Shown here piece after piece: positions 1 to 9,492 of a DNA stretch of 64,000 bases. Origin of the DNA: Pseudomonadota bacterium (lineage in GTDB: Bacteria > Pseudomonadota > Alphaproteobacteria > Rhizobiales > Hyphomicrobiaceae). Both the position numbers and the translations under genes were made by a program. Position 1 is the stretch's first letter, and each line of letters starts with the position of its first letter. Below the pieces are notes generated by a model. That model had not been told where the DNA came from, did not search any database, and was given only the letters and a program-made list of their open reading frames with translations. Location of the stretch: contig JAFAFW010000066.1 of the NCBI GenBank assembly GCA_023423275.1, positions 1 to 64,000 of the forward strand, read 5' to 3'.

Positions 1-1112
1 TCTTCGCGCTCAACATCATGCCGTACATCTCGGCCTCGATCATCATGCAGCTCATGTCGTCGATCAATCCGACGCTGGAAGCGCTGAAGAAAGAAGGCGA
101 GCAGGGCCGCAAGCAGATCAACCAGTATACGCGCTACCTGACGGTCATCCTGGCAGCGTTCCAGGCGTACGGCATTGCCATAGGTCTGGAAAGCACGCGC
201 GCAGCCAGTGGCGGCGTGGTCATCGATGCGGGCTGGTTCTTCCGCCTGACCACGGTCATCACCCTCGTCGGCGGCACGATGTTTCTCATGTGGCTCGGCG
301 AGCAGATTACGGCCCGCGGCGTCGGCAACGGTATTTCGCTGATCATCTTTGCTGGTATCGTGGCAACACTGCCGAGTGCGCTGGCCTCGCTGTTCGAACT
401 GGCGCGGACGGGGTCGGTATCGACCGTGATGCTGCTCGCTCTCATTGCGCTGATGCTGCTCGTGGTCGTCGTCATCGTGTTCATGGAGCGAGCGCAACGA
501 CGTATTCCGATCCAGTATCCCAAACGACAAGTCGGCAACCGCATGTTCCAGGGCGACAGCTCGCATCTGCCGCTCAAGCTGAACTCTTCCGGTGTCATCC
601 CGCCAATCTTTGCCTCGTCTCTGCTGCTCTTGCCGATCACGGCAGCCCAGTTTTCGGCCGGTTCCGGTCCAGAGTGGCTGAATACGCTGGTGGCGGCTCT
701 GGGACGCGGCCAGCCGCTGCACCTGCTGATCTACGTGGCGATGATTATCTTCTTCTGCTTCTTCTACACCGCTGTCGTCTTCAATCCGAAGGACACGGCT
801 GACAACCTGCGGAAGTACGGTGGCTTCATTCTCGGCTACCGCCCCGGTGAGAAGACGGCGGAATATATCGATTACGTCCTGACCCGCATCACGGTCGCCG
901 GGGCGATTTATCTTGCGGTTGTCTGTGTTCTGCCTGAATTTTTGATTTCGTATGCAGCGGTACCCTTCTACTTCGGCGGCACGTCGTTGCTGATCGTGGT
1001 CAGTGTCACGATGGATACGGTTGCCCAGGTGCAGAGCCATCTGCTGGCGCACCAATACGAAGGTCTCATCAAGAAAGCCAAGCTGAGGGGAGCGACGAGA
1101 GGACGGCGATGA
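1..1112 (+). CDS. secY: Protein translocase subunit SecY (5' end missing)
   Basis: SecY is the pore subunit of the SecYEG channel in the inner membrane. The frame is open from base 3 and the gene enters from the left edge, so roughly the first 70 to 80 residues are missing. The first visible residues, FALNIMPYISASIIMQL, match the highly conserved early-TM region of SecY. The rest carries the expected series of long hydrophobic helices and the FNPKDTADNLRKYGGFI segment of the cytosolic loops. The C terminus is basic (KKAKLRGATRGRR). The TGA stop overlaps the adk ATG by 4 nt (ATGA), so adk is translationally coupled, the usual spc-operon order in Alphaproteobacteria. Confidence 0.98.
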   Translation, partial: FALNIMPYISASIIMQLMSSINPTLEALKKEGEQGRKQINQYTRYLTVILAAFQAYGIAIGLESTRAASGGVVIDAGWFFRLTTVITLVGGTMFLMWLGEQITARGVGNGISLIIFAGIVATLPSALASLFELARTGSVSTVMLLALIALMLLVVVVIVFMERAQRRIPIQYPKRQVGNRMFQGDSSHLPLKLNSSGVIPPIFASSLLLLPITAAQFSAGSGPEWLNTLVAALGRGQPLHLLIYVAMIIFFCFFYTAVVFNPKDTADNLRKYGGFILGYRPGEKTAEYIDYVLTRITVAGAIYLAVVCVLPEFLISYAAVPFYFGGTSLLIVVSVTMDTVAQVQSHLLAHQYEGLIKKAKLRGATRGRR

Positions 1113-1768
1113 ACCTCATTCTGCTGGGCCCGCCGGGGGCGGGCAAGGGCACCCAGGCATCGGTGATTGCCGCCACCCACGGGCTCGTCCAGCTTTCGAC
1201 CGGCGAGATGCTGCGCGCGGCTGTCAAGGCCGGCAGCGAGATCGGCAAGAAGGCCAAAGCGATCATGGACCGGGGCGGTCTCGTCTCCGACGAGATCGTG
1301 ATCGGAATCGTCGACGAGCGGATCGCCAAGCCGGACTGCGCGGGCGGCTTCATCCTTGATGGATTTCCGCGCACGCTCGGCCAGGCTGCGGCGCTCGACA
1401 AGCTTCTGGTTGCGCGAGACAAGCGGCTCGACCTCGTCATCGAGATGAAGGTGGATGACGAAGCGCTCGTGGCCCGTATCGCGGGACGTTATGCTTGCGC
1501 CAAATGCGGCGCTGGCTACCACGACACCTTCAAGCACCCGAAAACACCGGGTGTGTGCGACGTCTGTGGCTCGACCGAGTTCACACGCCGCGCAGATGAC
1601 AATCCGGAGACCGTAAAAACACGGTTGATGGCGTATTACAAAGAGACTTCTCCTCTCGTTGGGTATTACTTCGCCAAGGGTAATCTCAAGTCTATCGACG
1701 GCATGGCACCTATCGATCAGGTGACCCGGCAAATTGAAGGGCTTCTGAAAGACGTCGTGGCGGCGTGA
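1109..1768 (+). CDS. adk: Adenylate kinase, zinc-LID type
   Basis: Catalyses ATP + AMP to 2 ADP in the cytosol. The 219-aa product has the P-loop GPPGAGKGT at residues 7-15 and the DGFPRT motif around residues 84-89. It has a long LID domain with four cysteines at 130, 133, 150 and 153, spaced CxxC...CxxC. Four-Cys LIDs bind a structural zinc ion in other adenylate kinases; zinc binding here is inferred from the spacing. The ATG overlaps the secY stop by 4 nt, placing adk in the spc operon. Length is normal for a long-form Adk. Confidence 0.98.
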   Translation: MNLILLGPPGAGKGTQASVIAATHGLVQLSTGEMLRAAVKAGSEIGKKAKAIMDRGGLVSDEIVIGIVDERIAKPDCAGGFILDGFPRTLGQAAALDKLLVARDKRLDLVIEMKVDDEALVARIAGRYACAKCGAGYHDTFKHPKTPGVCDVCGSTEFTRRADDNPETVKTRLMAYYKETSPLVGYYFAKGNLKSIDGMAPIDQVTRQIEGLLKDVVAA

Positions 1769-1797
1769 CGCGGGGGAAGAGGATTGACGTGGCGGAT

Positions 1798-1821
1798 ATC
1801 GCGGGATAGAAAGACCGCGAT
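1798..1821 (+). other. Hairpin between adk and rpsM
   Basis: The 200-bp spacer between adk and rpsM contains a perfect 7-bp inverted repeat (ATCGCGG at 1798-1804, CCGCGAT at 1815-1821) with a 10-nt loop, followed by only three T residues. It could be a weak terminator or attenuator, or part of the rpsM leader. No open frame in the spacer looks like a gene. Confidence 0.3.
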
Positions 1822-1968
1822 TTGATGCCGCACCCTGGCGAGAACGGACCTGGTGATAGACACCGGATGCCGCTGCTCGCCGCATTGCGCTGGAATATCT
1901 TGTTGTTCGTCAAGGCGGTGGCGGATAACCAAAATCAAACGACCGCAGGCTCGTTCTAGGAGACACAC

Positions 1969-2340
1969 GTGGCCCGTATTGCTGGCGTTAACATCCCGAC
2001 CCAGAAGCGCGTTGTCATCGCGCTGCAATATATCCATGGAATCGGTGCGAAGTTTGCCAAGGAAATCTGCGAAAAGGTCGGCATCCCTGCCGAGCGCCGC
2101 GTCAACCAGCTGACAGACGCCGAAGTCTTGCAGATCCGTGAAAGCATTGACCGCGACTACATGGTCGAAGGCGATCTTCGCCGCGATGTCGCGATGAACA
2201 TCAAGCGGCTGATGGATCTGGGTTGCTATCGCGGTCTTCGCCATCGTCGCGGACTGCCGGTTCGCGGTCAGCGCACACACACCAACGCCCGCACCCGCAA
2301 GGGCCCGGCAAAGCCGATCGCCGGCAAGAAGAAGGCTTGA
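1969..2340 (+). CDS. rpsM: 30S ribosomal protein S13
   Basis: The 123-aa basic protein sits in the head of the 30S subunit and contacts the P-site tRNA and the 50S subunit. It begins [14 protein letters not shown] and shows the S13 helix-two-turns-helix [13 protein letters not shown], then [19 protein letters not shown], the family hallmark, and a Lys/Arg-rich tail ending KKKA. An SD-like AGGAGA lies just upstream of the ATG. Unlike E. coli, no rpmJ precedes it; rpmJ is solitary at 55.7 kb, as usual in Alphaproteobacteria. Confidence 0.98.
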   Translation: MARIAGVNIPTQKRVVIALQYIHGIGAKFAKEICEKVGIPAERRVNQLTDAEVLQIRESIDRDYMVEGDLRRDVAMNIKRLMDLGCYRGLRHRRGLPVRGQRTHTNARTRKGPAKPIAGKKKA

Positions 2341-2414
2341 GCCGCGGCCATTGCCCGGTTCATTTCACGACATCCGTTTGACATTGAGATTAGAGTTCGG
2401 GAGCCAAGCCACCC

Positions 2415-2813
2415 ATGGCTAAAGAGCAGCAGGGCCGCACTAAGATGCGCCGCAAGGAGCGTAAAAACATCAGCTCCGGCGTCGCGCATGTGAACGCGAG
2501 CTTCAACAACACGATGATCACCATCACGGACGCGCAGGGTAACACGATTGCCTGGTCGTCGGCTGGCACGATGGGCTTCAAGGGATCGCGCAAGTCGACA
2601 CCCTATGCCGCGCAGGTTGCGGCGGAAGATGCCGGCAAGAAGGCTGCCGAGCATGGCATGAAAATCCTCGAAGTCGAGGTGTGTGGCCCAGGCTCGGGCC
2701 GCGAGTCGGCGCTGCGCGCGCTGCAAACCGCTGGATTCCAGGTGACCACGATTCGCGACGTCACCCCGATCCCGCACAACGGATGCAGGCCGCGTAAGCG
2801 CCGCCGGGTTTGA
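2415..2813 (+). CDS. rpsK: 30S ribosomal protein S11
   Basis: The 132-aa protein belongs to the 30S platform. It contains the family core [22 protein letters not shown] and, near the C terminus, [20 protein letters not shown], the near-invariant S11 ending. The gene is 74 bp after rpsM on the same strand. rpsD, present in the E. coli alpha operon, is absent here. Two structured elements follow before rpoA (2833-2862 and 2884-2920). Confidence 0.98.
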   Translation: MAKEQQGRTKMRRKERKNISSGVAHVNASFNNTMITITDAQGNTIAWSSAGTMGFKGSRKSTPYAAQVAAEDAGKKAAEHGMKILEVEVCGPGSGRESALRALQTAGFQVTTIRDVTPIPHNGCRPRKRRRV

Positions 2814-2832
2814 CGCCGGCCTGAACGATTTT

Positions 2833-2862
2833 GGAGATGCGGCCGGACGGGTACGCATCTCC
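2833..2862 (+). repeat. Perfect 9-bp inverted repeat, rpsK-rpoA spacer
   Basis: GGAGATGCG (2833-2841) pairs exactly with CGCATCTCC (2854-2862) across a 12-nt loop. No U-tract follows directly, so it is not a classical terminator alone. It sits 20 nt after the rpsK stop and just ahead of a second hairpin with a T8 run. It may stabilise the upstream mRNA end or cooperate with that hairpin. Confidence 0.5.
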
Positions 2863-2883
2863 CAGATCCGATGCATCCGTATC

Positions 2884-2920
2884 CGGCGATGGCTTTTTAG
2901 CCTGCGCCGTAGTTTTTTTT
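2884..2920 (+). terminator. Intrinsic terminator or attenuator immediately before rpoA
   Basis: CGGCGATGGC (2884-2893) pairs with GCCTGCGCCG (2900-2909) as 5 bp, a two-base mismatch and 3 bp, with a TTTTTA loop. A run of eight T follows at 2913-2920. The rpoA SD (GAGAGTGAGG) starts directly after the T-run, so the element lies between rpsK and rpoA in the same operon. It would act as a partial terminator setting the r-protein to rpoA ratio, if it works. Confidence 0.5.
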
Positions 2921-2936
2921 GAGAGTGAGGCCTCCC

Positions 2937-3962
2937 GTGGCGAACATCCTGCAAAAGAACTGGCAAGATCTCATCAAGCCGAACAAGCTGAACGTGCAGC
3001 CGGGACGTGACCGGAATCGCGTCGCGACCATGGTCGCCGAGCCGTTGGAGCGTGGCTTCGGCATGACGCTCGGCAACGCTCTCCGCCGCGTGTTGCTATC
3101 GTCGCTGCAGGGCGCGGCCATCCGCACTGTGCAGATCGACGGCGTGCTGCATGAGTTCTCCTCGATCCCTGGCGTGCGCGAGGACGTCACCAATATCGTT
3201 CTCAACGTCAAGGAGATCGCGCTCAAGGTGCATTCCGAGGGCATCAAGCGCATGGTGCTCAAGAAGGAAGGTCCCGGTCCCGTCAAGGCTGGCGACATCG
3301 AAGCCGGTTCGGAGATCGAAGTTCTGAACCCGGAGCACGTGATCTGCCATCTCGACCAGGGCGCCTCCATCCGCATGGAGCTCGCTGCTGATATGGGCAA
3401 GGGCTATGTTCCGGCCGAGCGCAATCGTCCTGAGGACGCGCCGATCGGCCTGATCCCGGTCGACAGCCTCTACAGCCCGGTCAAGAAGGTTTCCTACAAG
3501 GTCGAGAACACCCGCGAGGGGCAGATCCTCGACTACGACAAGCTCACCATGACGGTTGAGACCGACGGTTCGGTCCGCGCCGAGGATGCCGTTGCCCTGG
3601 CGGCGCGCATTCTGCAGGATCAGCTTGCCGTGTTCATCAACTTCGAGGAGCCGAAGCGGCACGTCGAGGAAGCCAAGCATCCCGATCTGTCGTTCAACGC
3701 TGCGCTGCTCAAGAAGGTGGATGAGCTGGAGCTGTCCGTACGCTCTGCCAACTGCCTGAAGAACGACAACATCGTCTACATCGGCGACCTGATCCAGAAG
3801 ACGGAAGCGGAGATGCTGCGCACGCCGAACTTCGGGCGCAAGTCACTCAACGAAATCAAGGAAGTGCTGGCCTCCATGGGGCTGCACCTCGGCATGGAAG
3901 TCCAGAACTGGCCGCCGGACAACATCGAGGAGCTGGCGAAGCGGTTCGAGGATCAATACTGA
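2937..3962 (+). CDS. rpoA: DNA-directed RNA polymerase subunit alpha
   Basis: Alpha dimerises to nucleate RNA polymerase assembly; its C-terminal domain binds UP elements and activators. I chose GTG at 2937, giving 341 aa starting (M)[16 protein letters not shown], because alphaproteobacterial alphas begin at this point and GAGTGAGG lies 6 nt upstream; TTG 2919 or GTG 2925 would add only RVRPP-type residues. The N-terminal domain shows [19 protein letters not shown] and [14 protein letters not shown]. The C-terminal domain shows the helix-hairpin-helix segment [20 protein letters not shown]. The gene is flanked by rpsK and rplQ. Confidence 0.98.
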   Translation: MANILQKNWQDLIKPNKLNVQPGRDRNRVATMVAEPLERGFGMTLGNALRRVLLSSLQGAAIRTVQIDGVLHEFSSIPGVREDVTNIVLNVKEIALKVHSEGIKRMVLKKEGPGPVKAGDIEAGSEIEVLNPEHVICHLDQGASIRMELAADMGKGYVPAERNRPEDAPIGLIPVDSLYSPVKKVSYKVENTREGQILDYDKLTMTVETDGSVRAEDAVALAARILQDQLAVFINFEEPKRHVEEAKHPDLSFNAALLKKVDELELSVRSANCLKNDNIVYIGDLIQKTEAEMLRTPNFGRKSLNEIKEVLASMGLHLGMEVQNWPPDNIEELAKRFEDQY

Positions 3963-4094
3963 GTGAGGAAGTGGGGTTAGGGAGCAGGTCATTGACGCCG
4001 CTCCCAGTTCCCTACTGCCTACTCCCCAAGTTCGTAAGCAAGAGGCGAGGCCGCAGAACCTCCCCTTCAAACAAACTGACAAAGGATTGGACAG

Positions 4095-4526
4095 ATGAGA
4101 CACCGTAAACTCGGCCGGCGGTTCAGCCGGGATAGTGGGCATCGCCAGGCGATGTTCTCAAATATGGCGGCAGCGCTTATCCGTCACGAGCAGATCGTGA
4201 CGACGCTGCCGAAGGCGAAAGATCTCAAGCGGGTTATCGACAAGTACATCACGCTGGCAAAGCGCGGTGACCTGAACTCCCGCCGTCTGGCCGCTGCACG
4301 CCTGCGCGACGAGGCGATGGTCAAGAAGCTCTTCGATACACTGGCGCCTCGCTACAAGGATCGCGCCGGTGGCTACAGCCGCGTGCTGAAGGCCGGCTTC
4401 CGTTTTGGCGACAATGCTCCGCGCGCCGTCATCGAACTCGTTGATCGCGATACGTCTGCAAAGGGCAAGGACGACAAAGCGCGCGTTGCCGCGCAGCAGG
4501 CTGAAGAAGGTTCGGCGAGCGCCTGA
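4095..4526 (+). CDS. rplQ: 50S ribosomal protein L17
   Basis: The 143-aa basic protein starts [21 protein letters not shown], the L17 signature, and continues with the conserved [18 protein letters not shown] region. Its position after rpoA is the standard end of the alpha operon. The C-terminal 25 residues (acidic and alanine-rich) extend beyond the E. coli length, common in Alphaproteobacteria. The 132-bp rpoA-rplQ spacer has a GGGAGC/GCTCCC inverted repeat (3980-3985 with 4000-4005) and CCCTACT-like short repeats. A strong terminator follows at 4560. Confidence 0.98.
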   Translation: MRHRKLGRRFSRDSGHRQAMFSNMAAALIRHEQIVTTLPKAKDLKRVIDKYITLAKRGDLNSRRLAAARLRDEAMVKKLFDTLAPRYKDRAGGYSRVLKAGFRFGDNAPRAVIELVDRDTSAKGKDDKARVAAQQAEEGSASA

Positions 4527-4559
4527 GAGCGTGGCTGACGAAGCCAGATGAATTCGGAG

Positions 4560-4595
4560 CGCGCTGTTCCTGGATGGAGCGGCGCGTTTTGTTTT
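4560..4595 (+). terminator. Intrinsic terminator of the ribosomal protein operon
   Basis: Positions 4560-4570 pair with 4576-4586 as an unbroken 11-bp stem (two G-U pairs) around the 5-nt loop TGGAT, followed by TTTTGTTTT. It lies 34 nt after the rplQ stop and is the clear end of the secY-rplQ transcription unit. Confidence 0.8.
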
Positions 4596-4740
4596 GGCCG
4601 AGTGTCACTCCGCCCACTGGGACCATGGCGCACCTTCAGTCTCGCGGCTCCGCGCCCTATAATTGAGACTTGCCGCAGGCACTCGGCGTCTGCGACCAAT
4701 CAATTGACCGGGAAACGATCAATCCAGGGGGAGCGGGAGC

Positions 4741-6168
4741 ATGACACGGCATCTGCGACGCACCACACTTGTCTTCGGCGCTCTTCTTGTGTCCTTGATG
4801 CTGCCGTACGGCCAGGCGGATGCCCAACGTCGCGTGCCGCCGTCCTCGCGTGAGGTCGTGCAGTACTCATTTTCGCCAATCGTGAAGCGCGTCGCGCCCG
4901 CCGTCGTGAACGTCTATGTGAAGAGCCGTGTCCAGTCGTCGACTCCGTCCTTATTCGATGATCCTTTTTTCCGGAGGTTCTTCGGTGAGGGGTTCGGGAT
5001 GCCGCGCGAGCGGGCGCAGAATTCGCTCGGCTCCGGCGTGATTGTCGATGCGGAAGGCATTGTCGTGACCAACAATCACGTGATTCAGGGCGGGGGCGGA
5101 GCTGCCGCTGAAATCCGCGTGGCGCTGTCGGACCGGCGTGAGTTCGATGCCAAGGTCATTCTGCAGGATGAGAAATCGGATATTGCCGTCCTTCGCATTG
5201 AGAACGACGGTGGTCAGTTCCCGGCGCTGGAATTTACCGATTCCGATGCGTTGGAAGTCGGTGACATGGTGCTGGCGATCGGAAATCCATTCGGTGTCGG
5301 TCAAACGGTGACCACAGGCATCATTTCGGCACTGGCGCGCACGGAGATCGGCCGGTCGGATGCGCAAGTCTTTATTCAGACCGACGCCGCGATTAATCCG
5401 GGCAATTCCGGCGGCGCGCTGATTGATATGTCCGGGCGGCTGGCTGGCATCAACACGGCGATCTTCTCGCGGACCGGCGGCTCGCATGGCATCGGCTTTG
5501 CCATTCCCGCCAATCTCGTGCGTCTCTACGTCGATAGCGCCCTGACCGGCCGGAAAGTCGAACGTCCCTGGCTCGGGGCGCGGCTCGAGGCGGTGACGCG
5601 CGATGTCGCTGCGGCGCTCGGGATGGAGCGCGTTGCCGGAGCGCTCGTGTCGCGTGTTCATGCCGGCGGGCCGGCCGCGGAGGCCGGCCTCCAGGCTGGC
5701 GATGTCATCGTTTCCGTCGATGGCTTCGATGTCATCGATGCGCGATCGGTCTACTACCGCGTCGTCATGCGCGGCGTCGGCAATCGGTCGAGCTTCGATG
5801 TGATCCGCAGTGGGAAACGGATATCGCTCGTGATTCCCCTTAAATCCCCACCACCGCCGACACGAGACGATGTGCGCAATCTATCAGGCCAGCATCCGTT
5901 TGACGGCGCGCGTGTCGCGAACCTCTTGCCGGCTCTCGCGGAGGAGCTCGGGATGGAGGACGAGGAAGGGCTCGTCGTGGTGCTGTCGACGCGAAATGGG
6001 TCCGCATCGGCGAACGTCTTTCGTCCGGGTGACATCGTGATGAGGATCGGGAAAGAGGCCATCGCGTCGGTTGCCGACCTCGAAAAGGCACTCACCGAGC
6101 CGCAGCGGATCTGGCAGATCGTCCTGAAACGTGGCGGGCGGGTCGTTCAGTTCCAGTTCGCAGGGTAG
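4741..6168 (+). CDS. DegP/HtrA-family periplasmic serine endoprotease
   Basis: The 475-aa protein degrades or refolds misfolded envelope proteins in the periplasm. A signal peptide covers about residues 1-28 (hydrophobic core VFGALLVSLMLPYG, cut after ADA). The trypsin-like domain carries the triad His113 (TNNHVIQ), Asp147 (KSDIAVL) and Ser223 (NPGNSGGAL). Two PDZ domains follow at roughly 280-370 and 385-470, the DegP/DegQ/MucD architecture. The ATG has GGGGGAGCGGGAG just upstream. The gene stands alone between the ribosomal operon and a convergent sulfotransferase-like gene. I cannot tell DegP from DegQ or MucD from sequence alone. Confidence 0.92.
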   Translation: MTRHLRRTTLVFGALLVSLMLPYGQADAQRRVPPSSREVVQYSFSPIVKRVAPAVVNVYVKSRVQSSTPSLFDDPFFRRFFGEGFGMPRERAQNSLGSGVIVDAEGIVVTNNHVIQGGGGAAAEIRVALSDRREFDAKVILQDEKSDIAVLRIENDGGQFPALEFTDSDALEVGDMVLAIGNPFGVGQTVTTGIISALARTEIGRSDAQVFIQTDAAINPGNSGGALIDMSGRLAGINTAIFSRTGGSHGIGFAIPANLVRLYVDSALTGRKVERPWLGARLEAVTRDVAAALGMERVAGALVSRVHAGGPAAEAGLQAGDVIVSVDGFDVIDARSVYYRVVMRGVGNRSSFDVIRSGKRISLVIPLKSPPPPTRDDVRNLSGQHPFDGARVANLLPALAEELGMEDEEGLVVVLSTRNGSASANVFRPGDIVMRIGKEAIASVADLEKALTEPQRIWQIVLKRGGRVVQFQFAG

Positions 6169-6250
6169 GGGACCAGTTAATTGCGCTCCGCGAGAATTAG
6201 ATAGACTCAGCCTCGCCGGGGGTGGGAGCGCGATCGGTGTTATGAGCTCA

Positions 6251-7207
6251 CTAAGAAGTTGCGCGAGACGATGGAGCTGGTGCCAACAGGGCGCTGACGT
6301 GAGCCCGCAGGACGAGGGAACGCTTATAGAAACCTGCTCTGGTCGCTTCGACTTGCTCAAAGACTTCCTGCCTACGAGAAAGACCGTCGATCATTCTCGA
6401 AACATAGGCTGAGGTCTGCGGCTGCCGGCGAAGCTTTTCGAAATAAGAAGCGCGCTCTTCATCGTAGTCGCTTTCGCCACGGGCATCAGTAATTGAGCCG
6501 CTGGCCAAGGCATGAAACGCGCCGGCGAAGTATGAGTGACCAACGATCGCCTGGAAAATAGGATCGTCTTTATAATGCTTCCAGCGGTTGAGCAATTGTG
6601 GGGCGGCCATTGAACCGCCGGAACTCAGGTCGCGGAATGAACTGCCTCCTCCGAACTTACTAATCTCAGATCGAATCGCTACGGGATTTAGTGAAAGGCG
6701 TCTTGCGAAGGCGTTCCTATATTCGTAGTCGGAAAGCCAGCGATTATAAAAGACAAGATCAGCATCCGTGCGCTTCTGCTGGTACTCGTGCAACCAGTTT
6801 CGCAAGGCGAACATCTGACGCAAGACGTTAAACAGCTTTAGGCGAATGTTCGTCCTGCGGCGCATGAGGCTCGCGCAAACATTGAGCGGATCGCGGATAA
6901 ATAGAACCTCATCAATTACGGCATCGCATTCTTTTTGCCGGGCGAGGGCACCGGCGACTCCGGATGGGGAGATTCCCTCGTAATTGAGAATGACCGTCGT
7001 CGGTTCCGTTTGTTTGCGGGCAAGCTCCGGGAGTTTTTCGAAGGTCCGCGCCTGCAATACGGAGTTATTGAAAAACTGGGTGCGCTGTAGACTGCTGTCC
7101 TCAATCCACGCGATCAGCGCATGATGCCCGGACCTCTTGGTAGAAATAATGTTGAGGAACCGCACAAGCGGTGGGCGAAGCGGAGACTGCACGGTTGGGA
7201 TGTCCAT
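6251..7207 (-). CDS. P-loop sulfotransferase-like protein
   Basis: The 318-aa protein has features of PAPS-dependent sulfotransferases. Near the N terminus, IISTKRSGHHALIAWI has the arrangement of the 5'-phosphosulfate loop in bacterial carbohydrate sulfotransferases. FIRDPLNVCASLMRR, at about residues 103-117, matches the 3'-phosphate loop (RDP...S...R). No signal peptide or TM helix is visible. Base composition is lower in G+C than the neighbours: the 60-base blocks at 6661 and 6781 count 28 and 29 G+C. Horizontal acquisition is my inference. It follows pccB by 47 nt on the same strand, but function gives no reason for co-regulation. The substrate is unknown. Confidence 0.6.
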   Translation of the reverse strand: MDIPTVQSPLRPPLVRFLNIISTKRSGHHALIAWIEDSSLQRTQFFNNSVLQARTFEKLPELARKQTEPTTVILNYEGISPSGVAGALARQKECDAVIDEVLFIRDPLNVCASLMRRRTNIRLKLFNVLRQMFALRNWLHEYQQKRTDADLVFYNRWLSDYEYRNAFARRLSLNPVAIRSEISKFGGGSSFRDLSSGGSMAAPQLLNRWKHYKDDPIFQAIVGHSYFAGAFHALASGSITDARGESDYDEERASYFEKLRRQPQTSAYVSRMIDGLSRRQEVFEQVEATRAGFYKRSLVLRAHVSALLAPAPSSRATS

Positions 7208-7254
7208 AAACTGCCTCAGTCGCTATCAAGTTGCATTTCTAGCGTTATTGCAGC

Positions 7255-8787
7255 TTATAGTGGAATATTGTCATGCTTTTTCCACGGATTTTCGACGGTT
7301 TTATTGCGCAGCATGTTCAGCGCGCGGCAGATTCGGCGGCGGGTGCTGCGCGGCAGGATCACCTCGTCGATGTAGCCGCGCTCGGCGGCCACGAACGGAT
7401 TCGCGAAGCGTTTCTGGTATTCGTCGATGCGGGCCTTGATCTTCTCCGGGTCGCCGAGCTCGGCGCGATAAAGAATTTCGGCCGCGCCTTTCGGCCCCAT
7501 CACCGCGATCTCGGCTGACGGCCACGCGTAGTTGACGTCGCCGCGAATATGCTTGGAACTCATCACGTCATAGGCGCCGCCATAGGCTTTGCGCGTGATC
7601 AGCGTAATCTTCGGGACCGTGGCTTCCGAGTATGCGAACAACAGCTTGGCGCCGTGCTTGATCAGGCCGCCGTATTCCTGTGCCGTCCCCGGAAGGAAGC
7701 CCGGCACGTCCACGAACGTGACGATCGGGATCTCGAAGCAGTCACAGAAGCGCACGAACCGCGCGGCCTTGCGCGATGCGTCCGAGTCGAGAACACCGGC
7801 CAGCACCATCGGCTGATTGGCAACGATCCCGACCGTGCGGCCTTCCATGCGCGCGAAGCCGGTGACGATATTCTTCGCGAATGCGTCCTGGATCTCGAAA
7901 AAATCACCCTCGTCGACGACCTTCAGGATCAGTTCCTTGATGTCATACGGCGTGTTGGGGTTGCCCGGGATCAGCGTGTCGAGCGAAATCTCGACACGAT
8001 CGGCAGGATCTTTGGTCGGAAGATAGGGCACGCCGGCGCGATTGTTCGATGGCAGGAAATCCATCAACCGCCGCATCTGCAGCAAGGCCTCGACATCGTT
8101 CTCGTACGCCCGGTCGGCGATCGACGATTTGGTCGTGTGAACCCGCGCCCCGCCCAGCTCCTCGGCGCTGACGGTTTCGTTGGTGACCGTTTTGACGACA
8201 TCCGGCCCGGTCACGAACATATAGCTCGTATCCTTGACCATGAAGATGAAGTCGGTCATCGCGGGTGAATAGACATCGCCCCCGGCGCAAGGTCCCATGA
8301 TCACCGAGATCTGCGGGATCACGCCGGACGCAAGCACATTGCGCAGGAACACCTCGCCATAGCCGCCGAGTGCGGCCACGCCTTCCTGGATCCGCGCGCC
8401 GCCGGCATCGAACAGCCCGATCACGGGTGCGCGGTTCTTCAGCGCCATGTCCTGGATTTTGATGATCTTGTTGGCATGCGTCTCCGACAAGGAGCCGCCG
8501 AACACCGTAAAATCCTTGGCGAACACGTAGACGACGCGCCCGTTGATGGTGCCCCAGCCGGTGATGACACCATCGCCGGGGATCTTCGACTTCTCCATGC
8601 CGAAGTCGGTACAACGGTGCTCGACGTACATGTCGAACTCCTCGAACGAGCCGTCGTCCATTAGCAGCTCGATCCGCTCGCGAGCCGTCAGCTTGCCGCG
8701 CTTATGTTGGGCGTCGATCCGCGTTTGTCCGCCACCAAGACGTGCGGTAGCGCGGCGGCGTTCGAGTTCGCTGATGATGTCTTTCAT
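7255..8787 (-). CDS. pccB: Propionyl-CoA carboxylase beta subunit (carboxyltransferase)
   Basis: The 510-aa protein is the carboxyltransferase that moves CO2 from biotin to propionyl-CoA, giving methylmalonyl-CoA. Family features are the N-terminal [19 protein letters not shown], the oxyanion loop [18 protein letters not shown], the C-terminal [15 protein letters not shown], and the ending ...KHDNIPL typical of PccB. Length matches PccB (about 510) rather than AccD (about 300). The biotin subunit pccA is about 5 kb away on the other strand. Acetyl-CoA or methylcrotonyl-CoA specificity cannot be excluded, but the C terminus favours propionyl-CoA. Confidence 0.92.
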   Translation of the reverse strand: MKDIISELERRRATARLGGGQTRIDAQHKRGKLTARERIELLMDDGSFEEFDMYVEHRCTDFGMEKSKIPGDGVITGWGTINGRVVYVFAKDFTVFGGSLSETHANKIIKIQDMALKNRAPVIGLFDAGGARIQEGVAALGGYGEVFLRNVLASGVIPQISVIMGPCAGGDVYSPAMTDFIFMVKDTSYMFVTGPDVVKTVTNETVSAEELGGARVHTTKSSIADRAYENDVEALLQMRRLMDFLPSNNRAGVPYLPTKDPADRVEISLDTLIPGNPNTPYDIKELILKVVDEGDFFEIQDAFAKNIVTGFARMEGRTVGIVANQPMVLAGVLDSDASRKAARFVRFCDCFEIPIVTFVDVPGFLPGTAQEYGGLIKHGAKLLFAYSEATVPKITLITRKAYGGAYDVMSSKHIRGDVNYAWPSAEIAVMGPKGAAEILYRAELGDPEKIKARIDEYQKRFANPFVAAERGYIDEVILPRSTRRRICRALNMLRNKTVENPWKKHDNIPL

Positions 8788-8953
8788 GGCGGCGTCGAGA
8801 TCCCCATTGCATCGCCAAAGGGCAACCTCCGCTGCATAGCACGCGCGGGTCGGGGTGCAAAATCGGGGATGGATATCAGTCGGATATCAACTCGGATGCA
8901 ACCTTGCGGCTCTAAGCTGGTTGGTTCGTACGCAGATGGAGGCTCGCGGTGCC

Positions 8954-9340
8954 ATGGAGTGGATTGCCCCCGCGGTAAAGAGTGCGGGTTCGCTGCTCGA
9001 GGCGGCGGGTGTCTTGCTGATGATCGCCGGCATCGTGATCGCGACGTGCCGCTATGCCATTAACTATACGGCTGCCTCTTCTGATCCGTACCGTCGATAC
9101 CGCGAAGATATCGGCAGGGCGATCCTGCTGGGGCTGGAGGTGCTGGTGGCGGCGGATATCATCAGAACCGTGGCGGTGACGCCGACCCTGGACAGCGTGA
9201 TCGTGCTGGGCGGTATCGTGCTGATACGCACGTTCCTGAGCTTCAGCCTCGAAGTGGAGCTGGAAGGGCGCTGGCCATGGCAGCGCCCGGCGACCGGTGA
9301 ACCGCCGCGCGATGTCTCAACGACAGGGGGCGAGTTTTAG
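8954..9340 (+). CDS. DUF1622 membrane protein
   Basis: A 128-aa protein with about three hydrophobic segments: LEAAGVLLMIAGIVIATCRYAI, a central helix around LLGLEVLVAADIIRTV, and VIVLGGIVLIRTFLSFSL. The central polar stretch YRRYREDIGRAILLGLEVLVAADI is the part I recognise from the DUF1622 family of small inner-membrane proteins, whose function is unknown. I chose ATG 8954 because GGAGG lies 11 nt upstream; ATG 8936 or 8855 would add unconserved residues. It is divergent from pccB, so 8788-8953 should hold both promoters. Confidence 0.75.
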   Translation: MEWIAPAVKSAGSLLEAAGVLLMIAGIVIATCRYAINYTAASSDPYRRYREDIGRAILLGLEVLVAADIIRTVAVTPTLDSVIVLGGIVLIRTFLSFSLEVELEGRWPWQRPATGEPPRDVSTTGGEF

Positions 9341-9492
9341 GGCCGCTCCGATTTGGATTGCACCATTCGTTTGTCGTCCCGGCCGGGGCGAAGCGCAGAG
9401 CCGGACCCAGAGGGATCGGGGACATTTCGCTGGTGCGCAATTCCGGGATGACACGTGAAACGAAAGGCCTGCTACGTGGTTTCGCGGTGAGC

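Noticed and set aside
968..1885. 305-codon minus-strand frame over adk
   Set aside because: Shadow of adk and secY; no domain, and adk is intact.
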